A DNA stretch of 64,000 bases from Seiridium cupressi (taxonomy: Eukaryota; Ascomycota; Sordariomycetes; Amphisphaeriales; Sporocadaceae). Positions 1-12,068 of this stretch are shown here, one piece after another (positions within the stretch are counted from its first letter, which is position 1; each line of letters opens with the position of its first letter). Where the stretch lies: positions 1-64,000 of the forward strand of contig JARVKI010000049.1 in assembly GCA_036674765.1 (NCBI GenBank), written 5' to 3'. Both the position numbers and the translations under genes were made by a program. The notes beneath the pieces were generated by a model. It did not search any database. It saw nothing but the letters and a program-made list of their open reading frames with translations, and was not told the origin of the DNA.

Positions 1-229
1 TTCAACACCTCCCCCCCCCCCCAATTCTTTTCTTTTCTACTATTGCTGTTCTTTCTTTACAATGGACCGCCACCCTGCATATCCCTCCATTGCTGGTAAA
101 TGCAATCGTCTATGTAATTGACTCTAATCTAGTAAAATAGCTCGTGCCGTCATTAGCATTACGAAGGGAAAGACTCTATAAGAGACCTGCACACCCTGCT
201 TCACCGATATTACCTCCTAAGCAATCCAA
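1..229. other. 3' flank of the CorA-type gene, no gene seen
   Basis: No credible coding sequence is visible here. The stretch opens with a C-homopolymer followed by a pyrimidine-rich run and lies directly downstream of the minus-strand magnesium transporter gene, so it is probably its 3' UTR and flank. Confidence 0.6.
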
Positions 230-2150
230 TCAGATGTACTTAGCCCGCTTCGCAATGTACAAAGCCAGCAAGGAGACGGTAATCATGGTAGCCACGATAC
301 CACCGAAGGCGTTCAAGTTGTCGCTGTAGTCAGATTGCCAAGGCACCTTGACATTCATTCCGAAAAGACCTGTGATGACGTTCAAGGGAACAATCACGGA
401 AGCCAGGAAAGTAATCTTGGCTAACCCCTCGTTTGTCTTCGTTCCCTGGGTGATACTATCGATCGTCAACTGAGCGAGGTAGTTGCTGTGCGCCCTGGAG
501 AGAATTTTCTCAAAGTGCGTCAAGTTGGTCATCATGGTGACTACGTGATCTTGAATGTCGCCCAGATACATGCCAATGTCCATCCGGGGGGTAACTCTGT
601 AGTTCTCGTTGCATCGCTTGGCAAACCCTTTGAGCACATCCGCCTTGCCACCCAGGATTCGCATGAGACCAAGCGTATTCTTCCGGACGGCGCCAATCTT
701 CCGAAGAAACGTGTGCATGTCCTCAGCTCTTGCGATGAACACCGAGTCTTCGATTGACTCTGTTTGAAGCTCGATCCTATGGATTGCAGGAGCAAACGTG
801 TCCACAATATTGTCACTAGAATGGCGTCAGCACTTGTTACCACACGCCATCGCGTTCCGAACTGAAAACTTACATCAAAGCATAGCAAATCCAGTCGCTG
901 CTCAGTGAAAGATAGTCTTTCAACATGGTGATCCTTGCACGAACATTCTTGGCATGCTCGTTGGGTTGAAAGCTGAAGCTCAACGTTCCCTCGCGGAACA
1001 CGATAGTGTATATGTTGAAGGGCTCGTAATCCGGGCCGTCTTCCTCCTGAATAACCGTGAAGGACCTAAAGCAGGCAAAGTAATACGAAGGGAAGAGCTC
1101 GATCTTTTCCCGAGTTTCCTGGACCGTAATATCCTCAATCGTCAAAGGATGAATACCAAAAGCCTTGCAAATAGCTCGGACCTCATCTTCCGTGGGATTG
1201 TTCACATTCAACCACCAAACCCCGTCTTGCTCGTCCTGCGGAAACGTGAAAAGCCCACGTACAGACTCACCCGGAAGGACAAGTCCCCCGAAAGAAGCAG
1301 CATGGATGGTCGACTCCCACGTTGAACTGAAGAAGCTAAACCGGTTTGGGTCCACGTGCTCCCTTACAGGTACGTCCGACGCACCGGATGACATGAACAT
1401 GTCGCCCTTCTCGTCCGCGACAGAGTTTGGCGCGGGCGGGTTAATGATGTCGCCATCGATAGTAACCATGGGAGAAGCACTGGGAATACTTGGGTCTGGC
1501 TGTAGATTTGGGAATATTCGGGCGGCCCCCGGAGCTTCATCGTGCTCAATCATGTCAGACGCAACGAAATTCTCCAGATAGTCAAAGTCGATGTACAGCT
1601 CATCGCGTCGGTGCTCTTCTTGTAGGGGGAAACAAACGTCGTCTTCAGCTGACTTGTTTGTATTTAAGCTGGCTGCGTCGTTTTCGACGGTCATGGGCCT
1701 ACTGCGGCCAGACCGATGAGTACGTTCGCTGCGACGACTGTTGGTGGAGAAGGTTCTCTGCAGCTTCTCCGCGTCCCCCTTGTCCCCCTTGTCCCGTGGA
1801 TCTGATGACACAGAGTAAAGACGCTCGCGGCGGCGGGCCTCGGCAAAAGCTTTGACAGAATTTGGCGGAGACACGGAACGATTGGTCTCAACGGTAGGCC
1901 GGCGGATACGAGGCAAGGTTGGAGACATGTCACCGCCATCCTCATCGATCACAGCTTCCTCGAAGTCGCGGACGCGAATATCTAAAGGTGACACTGGTAG
2001 GTCGTTGCGTGAACCATAGAGAGTATCGACGGTGCCTCGTCGCGGTCGCTCAAGCCGCTGCTGAGATGCCGTCTGGTGGCGATGATCGTCCAGCTCAGGC
2101 ACTGGAGTGTGGTAGCCTCCCCTAACGGAGACTTCTTCGTGGTCGGACAT
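230..2150 (-). CDS. CorA-type magnesium transporter (Alr1/Mnr2 family)
   Basis: Predicted divalent-cation (Mg2+) channel of the CorA superfamily, Alr1/Mnr2 branch, acting at the plasma or vacuolar membrane. Two exons, 2150-874 and 815-230, are joined across a 58-nt intron (GTAAGT donor; CTAG acceptor) and give 620 aa. The splice restores the family-typical junction CYALIDNIVDTFAP. The signature GMN tripeptide is at about residues 578-580 at the end of the first C-terminal membrane helix (VIVPLNVITGLF), and a second helix (GIVATMITVSLLALYIA) precedes a short basic tail (KRAKYI). The N-terminal half is hydrophilic and Ser/Arg/Asp-rich, as in fungal family members. The start is the first ATG in frame (MSDHEEVS). 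The family is clear from the motif. Whether it is the plasma-membrane Alr type or the vacuolar Mnr2 type cannot be decided from the sequence. Confidence 0.92.
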
Positions 2151-4137
2151 TTTAGCTATAGTATGGTGGACGCCCTTAATGAATTGCTTGATTCGATTGG
2201 TGGTTATTGAGACGAGCTGGAACAAGTCGAGCAAGGATTTTCAGCGAAGCGAGCACACTCGATAGTGTGGAAGATATCGGGAAGGCCTTCCGCGAGTAGT
2301 TCAAGGGAAGGCGCACATGCTGAAGGGCGCGATCACGTAGAGCGCATCCGTCGAACTGCAGTAGGCGTGGGCAGCACTCCGACTGCTGATCCGAATCGAC
2401 TCGAAACCTCAAGCCAGTGTGCGGTTCACTTGTGGCACCGAGTTTGGCTGAAAAGTCTCCCTTTCCAGTGATGTTGGTCGTGGGTCGTGACGTGGGTCAA
2501 AATAACTAGGGTTCGTAGGGTCAAGTTATGGGGGTTTGGTATCAAGGCCGCTGTAGACCCAGCAGAGCGGGCCGAGAAGCGGTCGGGAGAAGCAAAACTT
2601 GACACTATCGAGGCCCGCCAACTTGATGACTGGAATGAGAATGGCGGTGTCTACCGCAAAGGGGGGTTCGGTCGGTGGTGGAAAATGGCGCAGCGTAGTT
2701 CGTTCGACGTTCGGCAGAGCTCTAGGGACCTGAGAGGAGGATGGTGCCGTCAAATTCAAGTGTGGCTCTTGGAGGGAGACGAGGTGAGTGCGACTCGTGA
2801 GTGTCGATGTTTGGGTTCGAGCGCGCTTGCGAGATGGATTAGAAGTCGTGGCCGGATTGGCGTAGGATGCTGAATGACGTTGGATCTGGATGCAGGCACC
2901 GTCCGATTGCAGTCAGGCGCCGCAATCTTTGTCTTTTGACAAACAAGGGGCGAAGAGTCTGTGGGTATGTACAGAACTGAGCATCCAGATTTCGGGAAGC
3001 GTTGAGATAAGATGCGAATGATGGTGGATCTGCTGGGTGCGGATGTTGGTTCTGGCGTTTAGGGAATCAAAGGTTGTTTTGATTCAATGAGAAGAAAGAT
3101 TTTAGTTTGCAGTCCGGCCGCTGAGTGGGCCAGAAGAAGTTGGAATAAAAATTAAAAGTCCCCCGATCCTTGCACGTGCACGAGCCCCGTTCCTCCCTTG
3201 CCCTGCAGCCGAAGCACTGGAGACGCCACTGGAAAGCCCATGATGGCCTGCCTGCAGGTCGATGGCTTTCCAGGCCTTCGGTATTGGACAATACTGTGTG
3301 TGATTGGCCAGCCGGCTGGCCTCCCGTTCATTTGAACTTAAGACAGCGACGGGACTGTCGTCTCCTAATTGAAACATGCACTTGATCGATTGGGGATTCA
3401 TGGCACCATAGCTCCTACGGGCGCAGAGTATGCAGCCACAGTGTAGAATTGCCGCCATGACCAGCTGGAGGCTGACAGCGGGCCCAGGGCATATGGTCTT
3501 CCAGGGGAGCCCTGGCACGACTTGCATTCCTGACGATTACGTATGGGGGGACTGTCGCCATCGCCTGACTAGTCATGAACGAACTCGATCATCAATGGCT
3601 CATCAAAGCAACATGTAATCTTCTTGCACGGCTGACGTTGCATAGGTATGGGATACTAAATACTGAGACGTTCGGGGCCAACACTTGCAAGAGTTGCAGT
3701 TGTCCGGAAAGCCATCGGAATGGTAGGAACGAAGCGGATCAGCTCGCGAAGTACTGAGAATCGCGATGCTCCGTCCCTCGGCTTCCGGTTTTCGAGTTGG
3801 TGCGTCACATGCACCAAGCACCAAAGTTGAGTTCTTGCGGCTGGTCCAATGTGGAGGTGGGGTCGCAGCAGGAGGAACAAACGGGTTACACTTCCTGCAC
3901 ACTCTCCGCTTTCCCCTTTCCAGCTTCGGACTTAGCATGGACCCCACCTCTGCGCCTCTTCCTTGAGGCTGAAACCACGTACCATCGCGCCAGGTACTGC
4001 TGTGGACACCATCTCCGAATTGCTTCAAGCCCAGCAAGTGAATTCAGCGCCGCGCAACCATCACTCCTCACGACGACATACGATTTCTAGACAGTCACCG
4101 TACATCGGACATATCTACACACTCGCATCTCAACACC
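2151..4137. promoter_or_regulatory. Divergent intergenic region between the Mg transporter and SPC1
   Basis: About 2 kb lie between two divergently transcribed genes. Several reading frames of 60-140 codons cross it on both strands, but they overlap one another, lack recognisable domains and many have no ATG. I read the stretch as promoter plus 5' UTR sequence for both genes. No individual binding site is claimed. Confidence 0.55.
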
Positions 4138-4589
4138 ATGGCCGAGCAATTGCTGGATCAGGTCCGAGATGTGGTCGATGGCCAGATCGTGAGATGTCCC
4201 TGCCTATGCACTATAATCAGCTCTCATCAGGCTCTACCGACTAACTGGATATTACAGGACTTTGAGGGACAGAAATTAGCAGAACTACTTGCCACAGTGT
4301 TGCTAGCTTCCGTCGGTGTAAGTTCTGCTCATCATTCATTGGTCTGTCGCTTATTCTAATCGTGCGCCTGTAGGTTGTCTCATTCCTCGTCGGCTTCTTC
4401 CTACAGAACATCACACTCGCACTCAAGGTTGGCCTTGCCGGTACAGCACTTACATTCCTCGTCGTGGTCCCCCCGTGGCCTTTTTTCAACAAACACCCAG
4501 TCAAGTGGTTACCTATAGGAGGAGGGGCGAGCGCGCCTCAGACACACCAGAACATAGTCATTGACAAGAAAATATTTGCACAGAACTGA
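4138..4589 (+). CDS. SPC1: Signal peptidase complex subunit 1 (Spc1/SPCS1)
   Basis: Small non-catalytic subunit of the ER signal peptidase complex, which cleaves signal peptides from secretory proteins. Three exons, 4138-4188, 4258-4317 and 4374-4589, give 108 aa, the usual size for the family (about 100 aa). The N-terminus is a short cytosolic amphipathic stretch containing the family-typical DFEGQKLAE. Two closely spaced membrane segments follow (around SFLVGFFLQNITLAL and VGLAGTALTFLVVVPPWPF), then the conserved PFFNKHPVKWLP region. Both introns start with GTRAG and end in AG; the first has a CTAAC branch-like site. Intron 1 (69 nt) is a multiple of three with no in-frame stop. The gene is tail-to-tail with RBX1, about 320 bp apart. 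Confidence 0.92.
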
Positions 4590-4911
4590 ACGAGGACAGT
4601 TCGGCGGAGATCAATTACGGGCCAGAATCATGTTCATTCAGAGTATTCATTTGTGTCTGTATTGGCCTTGGCCTCTCAGCGTATCACGGCCTAGACAGCT
4701 GGGCTGCAAAAACAATGCTACCAGATAAACCTCACCCTAGCTCTACTGTGTGCAGATGTGCACACAATAGTAGGTTATCTGATTGTCTCTTTCCAATGTC
4801 CTCTTATCATGGTATAAGGCGACAAAATGATCATGTCTGTCATCGCAACAGAGTGATACCGTGAATCGGACCCCAGAGACATGTGACTGGACAATATCCT
4901 TGCCGCGCCTC
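4590..4911. other. Tail-to-tail spacer between SPC1 and RBX1
   Basis: About 320 bp of converging 3' UTR sequence. No gene or structured element was recognised. Confidence 0.6.
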
Positions 4912-5398
<487 letters not shown>

Positions 5399-6886
5399 TT
5401 TGCTGTTCCGGAATAGTCCTGGTTGCACGACTTGGGTCTTGGCGCAAATGCGTTTCGTGCAAAAGTTTGCCGTAGACGGCGACGGTTCCTAGCGCTGGGA
5501 TTCGGTCGGCTCGGACTTGCCCTCGTCAAAGATCGATCCAGATAATCGTCGTCTCCTGTGGCGATGGCGGATGATGCTCAGGATTGCCCCGGGCGTGTGA
5601 TGTCAGAGGGTGGAAGTGGGCTGTCAGAAAGGTATGTCAGATAGTTGGGTGGAGGGGCCGTTTGGTGAACGATGCAGGTGTGAGCTGGTTTCAGTTGAGC
5701 TCCCAAGGTGAGTGTGTCAGATGGGGACAGAGCGCGGAACGTGGCGGGCAGTTATCAGAGTGCTATATTTTCTTAATAAGATGATTTTTACAAAGTTGCC
5801 TGCAAGGTTCTCGAAAATCAACCGCCGTTGCAGCAGCAGCCTGAGGTTCAACAGCACAGCAACTGTAGCTACCACTACATTGGTAACAGCAGACTTGCCC
5901 CTCGTTGCCTAATGTACTGCCTGCCTGACAATTTATGAATTTCCCTACAGAGACTAGTGCTATTCTTTTTTATCTCAGCTTGGCTTCGATTACCATACTC
6001 GGTCATGACCGTAGGCATTTGTAGCACTTGCTAATATCTGTATTGCACCACATAACATGGGCCAACTAGTTTAGCTCGACCGGTCGTCTGCAATTCGGAT
6101 CAGTCACCATCGCTACTTGGTTTGCCGGGACCCGAGCATTTGTACTGTGTGTCCTCGAGGTTTCTAGCTGTGCATCGCATAGAGTTCCTTCAGGCGCAGC
6201 CCCCTTGTCTGGAGGAAGGAATAAATGAATGAATGAATGAAATAGACAAAAAGAGACCGTCGTCATCCCAAGTCAGCCCCAATTCCACACCCAGACCCCT
6301 GGCATTGGGCTGGCAGCCAAGTCGCCGCTTGTCATTTCTCTTGTGAGGCGGGCGTGGCGGCAACTTGGCAGGAATAACTCCACTTCTAGCGCTTCCTTGG
6401 TCACAATTCCTTCCCACTCGTCGCACATCGTCACAACCTTTCCCTCCAGCCTGTAGGTCGCTCTTTTCACTCCTCAACCACAACAAATCCGCAACAACAA
6501 CAAATATGACCAGGCAAAGACCATCACCGGCCATTCTCACTTCGCGCTCAATCTACATTGCATCCACCACATACAGGTCCACGACAAATCGTCCTCCGAC
6601 GTAGCGCAAGCCCTGCATTTCACTCTGTTTGCGACACCCAATCAAGGATCCCCAACCTCCGCTTCTCCCATCAGTGTCTCGCTCGTCCTAGGTCCTGATC
6701 CCCCGCATTGACGGACCCCTGGACTACTGTCTCGCGGCATCTGCTTGGCATCTCATCGCCATTTCACCTCTGCCCGTCCGAAGCATCTTGCCTCTCTGAT
6801 CTTCGCAAAGCCTCATCGGGCTTCATCTCAATACTCCTTCTCACACTTCCACATAGCAGTTTACATGCTGCCACGACTTCAGCACA
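5399..6886. promoter_or_regulatory. Divergent intergenic region RBX1 / PNRC-motif gene
   Basis: About 1.5 kb between divergent genes. The right half is pyrimidine-rich with CAA/ACA-rich tracts (near 6480-6510), typical of a fungal 5' leader for the downstream plus-strand gene. A short (ATGA)n tetranucleotide tract lies near 6225-6240. No gene is supported here. Confidence 0.5.
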
Positions 6887-8050
6887 ATGAACCAATCACC
6901 TCACCCCAAGAACTCAGGCCGCCGACGCGGCGCTCGGAACGGTACTCCTCAGAAAACATATGCTTCCGAAAATGATGCTGCCAGCTACAGACACGCCTAC
7001 TCCGACAGTCCATATACTCCACAGAAGCTAGCAGAAAATGGCACCGTCGTCCTCCCGCATGTCCAGTCATCGACTCAAAAGAAATCGCGGAACCGCAACA
7101 CATCCGCCAAGAAAATTCGAGACAAGCAAGACCGTCATAGTCCGACGCAGCAGCAGTCCGCCCCACTGGCATTCGCGGGCGCATCATTTCACGCTTCGCC
7201 TGCGCCCAACTCGCTGCCCTTGCCCAGTTTTCTCGCGAGGACTACATCCGCGCCCGATTCCCCCAGCCTGAAGCCGCCTGTGGCGGGTCCTACTCAAGAA
7301 TTATCTCCGCCGACTACTGATTCGGAAGAGAACAGCTCTCCCAGCCCGCCGCTGCAGACTGTTCCGCGCAATGAGGAATCTCCTTTGGAATTCTTCTTCA
7401 AGGCTGACCGGGCCGAGAAGGCGCGCGGGCGTCGAGCAAGCTCTGCCAATGCTGCTGGCGTCCTTGCCGGCCCATTCTCCCCTCCTCACGACTCCCCTCA
7501 GGAACCTCGTACGTTTCCCAGACTTGGCGGTGCTCAACAACCCCGGCGTCCAACCGTGCAACGAAATCCGTCCTCGGGCATTCCGTCTAGCGAGCTTGAC
7601 GGTACTCCTGGGAGACGCGTCGGGCAAGCATTTTCAACCCCGTACTCGGAGCGCATCAAAGCCGCACGTTCCAAGAACCCTTCTGCTCAGGTTACGCCCT
7701 CAGCCCAGAGTAATGACACCTCGGACCGTAGTGAGGCTCTGAAGCGATTCCTTGGCGTGGGCGTCGTGCCACACCAGTCCCAACCATTCCAGGGACAACC
7801 ACAATCTCCGCCTCAGCAAGCCGCTCCACCCAAGTTACCGCGTGGCATGTTTCCGGCTTCCATTATGGCCGGCCACCCGAATCATCATAATGGTGGGCAA
7901 CAACAGTCTACTTCTGCAGCTGATGGCCCAAGCCCGACTCATCTGCGTGGTGGCCAGTCAAGCCACCATCCCCAGGGGGATGCCCACGCAGACCAAGCAC
8001 GGAAGCTGGAGGACAGTCTGCGACGTGTCTTGAAGCTGGGTCCCAGCTAG
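6887..8050 (+). CDS. PNRC-motif protein, candidate mRNA decapping co-factor (Edc1/2-like)
   Basis: Intronless gene for a 387-aa, largely disordered, Pro/Ser/Gln-rich basic protein. The recognisable part is a short motif at about residues 95-116: FAGASFHASPAP followed by NSLPLPSF. It resembles the PNRC proline-rich motif that animal PNRC and yeast Edc1/Edc2 use to bind Dcp1 and stimulate decapping. A basic cluster (KKSRNRNTSAKKIRDK, about residues 65-80) sits just before it. The C-terminus ends in a short predicted helix (ARKLEDSLRRVLKLG). The middle contains a second segment with PLEFFFKADRAEKARGRR. The motif is seen in the sequence; the decapping role is inferred from the family, because such short motifs carry limited information. 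The start is the first ATG after a long pyrimidine-rich leader. Confidence 0.72.
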   Translation: MNQSPHPKNSGRRRGARNGTPQKTYASENDAASYRHAYSDSPYTPQKLAENGTVVLPHVQSSTQKKSRNRNTSAKKIRDKQDRHSPTQQQSAPLAFAGASFHASPAPNSLPLPSFLARTTSAPDSPSLKPPVAGPTQELSPPTTDSEENSSPSPPLQTVPRNEESPLEFFFKADRAEKARGRRASSANAAGVLAGPFSPPHDSPQEPRTFPRLGGAQQPRRPTVQRNPSSGIPSSELDGTPGRRVGQAFSTPYSERIKAARSKNPSAQVTPSAQSNDTSDRSEALKRFLGVGVVPHQSQPFQGQPQSPPQQAAPPKLPRGMFPASIMAGHPNHHNGGQQQSTSAADGPSPTHLRGGQSSHHPQGDAHADQARKLEDSLRRVLKLGPS

Positions 8051-11000
8051 TCGAACAAGGGACCAATGCCACAGGCCGTCTCCTTTCTTGCAATGCGCGC
8101 ACGGTCGGGGCAACAGCAGCACTGGCTTGCTGGCTTCAACACTTGGTTTCTGCGCTACGGATCGCACACCACCGGTTTCCTTTGTACTTGGCGTTTGGCA
8201 TGGAGTCGGGCGTTTCCCAGTCAATATCAGAACGGGCTTGGCCTTTTGCCCAAATGCGGTCGTCCCGGTTTTGAGCTGGCCTGCACTCTCGGGTCCACAG
8301 CTGAAACATGGTTTTCGCATTCTTTATAGAGGAAGGAGTTGCTTAAGCTATGTGATGCATGGCTGGTCATGGTTTGTATTTCGGACATTTATGCTCGCTA
8401 CTCATGAGATATCTCTCAGAGCCACCACCTTGGTGTTTCTACGACTACTCGATAATGTATAACAGCATACATACGACCCTTCTGAGGCCGCGTGGCGGTA
8501 CTTCTTCTCATGAATTTTTACCTAGGCGGCGGCGGCGGCGTTTCTATCAGATACCCCACGTCACGGGCTTTCGGTCTGTTATCCAGTTTTCTGGTTGGAT
8601 CGAAGCTAGACTCGGCATTTTCGGTTAGGATCTCGGGGCTACGAGACATGTAGCAATGCATCGGAACGGTGTTCAAGGCGACATGCAAAGAGGCTTATTA
8701 AACGGATTACTCGACACGTAATGCTACGTAACATTTCTTGAGCATGAGATCACATCGGGACAAAAAATGTCCATGTGGGCTCTGATGAAGGTCTTGATGG
8801 GAATACTGCAACGAAAGTGAGAGAAATGGCTGAGCATACGTTATCAAAGTTACAGCTATTGAAGCGCCGGCTCAAGAGCATCAATATTACGGATCAAGGA
8901 AAAAACAACAGAAAATCAGAAGAAAACATTATTGATGATATATCACAGCAGTCTGGTCTGCGGTTACACATATAGACCTTTGCTATCAATAGAGATGACT
9001 GATCCGTTGGGGTTGGTCTCATATGTCATCAAGATCATTAGTCTTCTGCTAAACTCTCAAATCAGATTGCGATACGACGTAAATTTTGTCGTTGTTCCCG
9101 TAAAAGACCTACTCCGTCCCCCTTTGACTCAGTCTGTCAAAGGCCATTTACCCCTTTCCACACCGCAGGCGACTTGATTGCTCACCACAACTATGTATAC
9201 CAACTACATCAAGGTCAGTATAAGTCTTGTGTAGCATACTTGATGCCGTGTTTTGATAGTTTTAGTCTGCATGGCAACCCGGCCCATCTTCAACCCATCG
9301 CATTTCCTACAGTAAACTCAACGAGATGCCAACCCCTGTGATCGCGTGTCTTAGTCCTCAAGGTGGCACAAACTTATAGCGGGATGCTCTCAACTGCCGT
9401 ACAATATTGGGAGTTAATACATCTCTAATCGTTGCGCTCGCCTCGTAGTCCTTAAAAATCATGTAGGATGCTTGTCTCATCCTTATTTAGATTGCCAGCT
9501 TCCAGCAACCTCTCGCCCTCAGCCATCTGACCTGCAAGGTCACGCGGCGAGCCTCTCCTCCGACCTTCATAACGAATGCTTCACCCGGCTTTGTGCTGGA
9601 TATGTCGCCCGACCAATAGCAGCAGCACTGCTCTCAGTTGCGAGCCCTACAGCATACCCCTTTGGCTGGGATACTTTACAGTCCGAACGGCGCTAGGTAC
9701 ATTCGGATACCCTTTCTAACGCTTCTGAAGGCTACCTAGTGAAGACTCGGCCAGTCACGCCATGCCCACCACGGAATCCGTCAATATGCTGATAGGACTC
9801 CACATATTCACCCACACCCGTGGCGTGACACGCAACCCATGTGCAGCTGCTAAATGGATGTCTACCTAAGAAAAAAAATAAAAAAAATTCGGTTCTAGCT
9901 CATTAATATTTAAGCTATATTATAAGCTAAAATAGCTATAATTCCACCTACGAGTGACTTCTTTTCGATCGACCATTCGTGTGTTTATTTAGTCGCTTCA
10001 CATATGCGAATGATTATGGCTTGGGATAATGAAACATAGCCACGCCGCTGGAGGTATCCCGGCTACACGCGTGAATCTGGTCTGCTGGTTTCTACGGTTG
10101 CCAACGACGTGGATTACAATATTGAGGGGTGGAATAACGAGGCCTCAGAGATATGAGCGGTCGCTTTCGGTACTGGTCTTGAAAGATGTGAAATAGGCCA
10201 GTTGGGTTCGAAGGGAGGTTATGGTGGGTTTCTAGTCATGTCAAAGGGATGTAGAGTTTTCTCGTACAATCCGAGCCCGAGTTAGAGCTGCGGTGATGGT
10301 TCTGGCCGCGGGCAACATCCATACTTGGGATATCTCGTAAAACGGCTTCGTAAGACTGCGCCCAGGGATGAGATGATTTAGCAGGAAGATTTTGGAAGCC
10401 AATACCGGCTACGTAACAGAATGGCAACGACGCGAGTGTGAAGTGGTAAAGAGGATCGGGATATTGACAGACAGGAATGTGAAAGAAATCCCAATTCTCT
10501 AGAGCGTCAGAGACAATATCCTCGATGAAAGAGCTGATCCCATTTGCATGTCAATCGTAGACATGGCCTAGTTACTACCCAACTGAATCTACAATTATGT
10601 CTGAGCCGTGATTATAGATCTCCATAGATGATTCGTATTTGTTGCGATTAATCAGCCGGTCTGATGAATACCATTTTGCATTAAATTAGGGCCTGGTGGA
10701 TGATCTTTCATTTGTGCTCTTGCCATTGTTCATGCCTCATCCTAGGTATGATGTTCCATTATCCGCAGTAACGGAGGGTAATTCAGTGTGCGAAGAATCC
10801 AAACACACTGACTAAAGTTTTACTAAGAATTTCCAAAGACACCCTGTGCACTGGTCCGAGATTCTAGTACTGATGGATGGTCACTGGCAACCCATCGACT
10901 TTAATGGAGTTGTAATTCGCACTGCCTTTTGTACCGGACTATTTCTCTCGTCATTAGCAGTGTAAAGGCTTTGTGGCGGCTACCAATCCACTTTCACACG

Positions 11001-11512
11001 AGCTCCTTACACGGGTCAAATACATGGGTTTTGGTCAAGGTGCTGATAACGTCTCTGAAGACACCGATACCGTCTATTACATCTTCACCATTCTGTCACG
11101 GACTGGCGTTGCCAGCTACCAGCCTAGAGTATTTAAGTGGGAGCTTGGAGCTTAACTCCAGCTCCTTAACTTTTGCAATTTACACACTTCATGGGATACC
11201 TTGAAGCGCAGCCTTTTTGACCCTCCCGAACCGTGACACATTCAACATATCCTCATATTTTCCTGAGACGCCGTGCTATCCCTGACAATTGGCGTTCGGC
11301 GGTCCTGTCGAATAATTATGCTTCTAATGCTACCATGTGTATGGTGCGAATTTAAAGCTTGTTTATGAATATATGTGTTTATGGTGCCTTAGTTGGCCAC
11401 AGTGATACAAGCAAGTATATTATGTTATAGTACCAGAAGAATAAAAGATAGATAGACGAACGACAATCTTAATCTAACTCGGTTTTCTGTCCTATATTGA
11501 ACGTGATACTTA

Positions 11513-11870
11513 TGTCACGGCCGCCCCCGGCTTATAACAACTCTACGGGGCCGAGTATTCGAAGACGAGGTTGTAACACGGGTATGAGTCAGAAAAGAGG
11601 GGCGACTGCTCCTTGTCTTTTATGTGACACTATACCGATACCAAAGAAGTTCGGCTGCCTTTAGTTTGTAATATAGTGAACCGGTTCATACTACCTTCCG
11701 TCACTCTTGAATCTTATAATCCCCTGTTTTACGGGACCTTTGAATTGAGTTGCGAGAGAGAGACGTCTAACATGGTGCTATAAGTTCGTCGAGGTTTATA
11801 AACTTCCCTTACGCGGGATTTTGTAACGTTTAATAACGGTAAAACAAGTGTTATACCCGGAACTTCTATT
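11513..11870. mobile_element. Possible degraded LTR fragment
   Basis: The stretch begins TGTCACGGCCGCCCCCGG and leads into an AT-rich block at 11.88-12.07 kb. Many fungal Ty3/gypsy LTRs begin with TGTCACG or a similar string, so this may be an LTR remnant. No matching second LTR, terminal CA end, primer-binding site or reverse-transcriptase fragment was found, so the call is weak. Confidence 0.22.
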
Positions 11871-11875
11871 AAAGA

Positions 11876-12068
11876 AAAGAATAAAAAAAATAAAAATAAA
11901 AATATAATTTTCCTTTAAAACTAAATAAATATACAAATTATATAAAATACTAGTTAATATTAATTATTAAAATTTTATTTTAAGTAATATATAAATTTAT
12001 AAAATTTATTACGAATAGAATTTAATTAAAAGTATTATAACTATTTTAAAAATTAACATTTTATAGTT
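11876..12068. repeat. AT-rich island, probably RIP-degraded repeat
   Basis: A block made almost entirely of A and T (for example runs of TTAATATTAATTATTAAAA) inside otherwise balanced sequence. Sharp edges and extreme composition fit an old repeat converted by C-to-T mutation. No coding content remains. Confidence 0.6.

Noticed and set aside
5399..5428. Ten-residue upstream extension of RBX1
   Set aside because: The frame is open, but the downstream start gives MADVDMTDA, the usual fungal N-terminus, and the added residues have no family support.
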